In this document: positions 37,024 to 37,162 of the stretch, one piece after another
Layout of the letters: every line of letters begins with the position of its first letter
Numbering within the stretch: position 1 is the stretch's first letter
Source of the DNA: an uncultured Rhodospirillales bacterium
GTDB taxonomy: Bacteria; Pseudomonadota; Alphaproteobacteria; Azospirillales; Azospirillaceae
Direction of reading: 5' to 3'
Length of the DNA: 37,162 bases
Assembly: GCA_903920145.1 (NCBI GenBank)
Contig: CAIXKV010000203.1
Span: 1-37,162 of the forward strand
Program-made: the position numbers and the translations under genes
Notes under the pieces: generated by a model
Told to the model about the DNA's origin: nothing
The model's input: the letters and a program-made list of their open reading frames with translations, nothing else
Database searches by the model: none

Positions 37024-37162
37024 ATACCATCGAGCCTTGATGGTGACTCATCAAGGCTGCCCTCAGACGCCGGGCGGGCGCATCCGCGCCCTTGGCTTCG
37101 CGCGCATGGGCGCGCGGGGCCGCCGTCGCGGCCCGATACCGGCGATGTGTCAGTATCAGGGC
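37024..37162 (+). repeat. Four-hairpin intergenic repeat, copy D (reaches window end)
   Basis: Hairpin 1 is 37034-37057; hairpin 2 is GGGCGC-ATCC-GCGCCC (37076-37091); hairpin 3 is CGCGCGC-ATGG-GCGCGCG (37099-37116); hairpin 4 is GGGCCGC-CGTC-GCGGCCC (37117-37134). The GATACCGGC tail follows, and the window ends inside the distal part. It is nearly identical to copy A except in hairpin 3. Confidence 0.9.

Overview
The gene content and order point to an alphaproteobacterium, most likely Rhodospirillales. The evidence is MetX/MetW overlapping start-to-stop, a chorismate mutase next to prephenate dehydrogenase, and the GloB/methyltransferase pair. The species cannot be named from the sequence. 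The window begins and ends inside copies of one palindromic repeat, so it may be a draft contig broken at repeats.

Layout. 1-405: repeat and leader. 415-3720: a cytoplasmic hybrid histidine kinase, then a FetA/FetB-type ABC iron exporter pair. 3835-7393: two proteins I do not recognise, a small one (minus) and a 994-residue one (plus), read divergently. 7479-8515: a DUF985-type cupin and a glutathione S-transferase-like protein, overlapping in an operon. 8829-10589: glyoxalase II and a methyltransferase, divergent, with a structured spacer. 10605-16930: a housekeeping block of metW, metX, an AroQ-type chorismate mutase fusion, prephenate dehydrogenase, a methyltransferase and ribonuclease D. 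17120-20581: a chemoreceptor cotranscribed with a periplasmic binding protein. 20946-23192: a ZapE-type ATPase and an unknown protein. 23425-30933: two convergent sensor proteins with related histidine-kinase cores, one of them a ~1900-residue Ser/Thr kinase-ATPase-GAF-PAS-histidine kinase fusion. 31500-36922: two convergent paralogous FAD-dependent, carotenoid-desaturase-like proteins, one fused to an acetoacetate-decarboxylase-like domain.

How the parts fit. The centre is core metabolism: methionine from homoserine (MetX, MetW), tyrosine/phenylalanine synthesis, methylglyoxal detoxification and RNA processing. The flanks are accessory and sensory, with three histidine-kinase-type proteins, one chemoreceptor with a probable partner binding protein, and the two oxidoreductases. 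No free-standing response regulator is present.

The two most unusual items are the FAD-oxidoreductase pair with its decarboxylase fusion, and a modular intergenic element built of four consecutive hairpins. Copies of this element differ in stem sequence but keep pairing. Full copies lie at about 11-177, 3718-3830 (inverted), 34717-34835 and 37024-37162, and fragments lie in other gene spacers.
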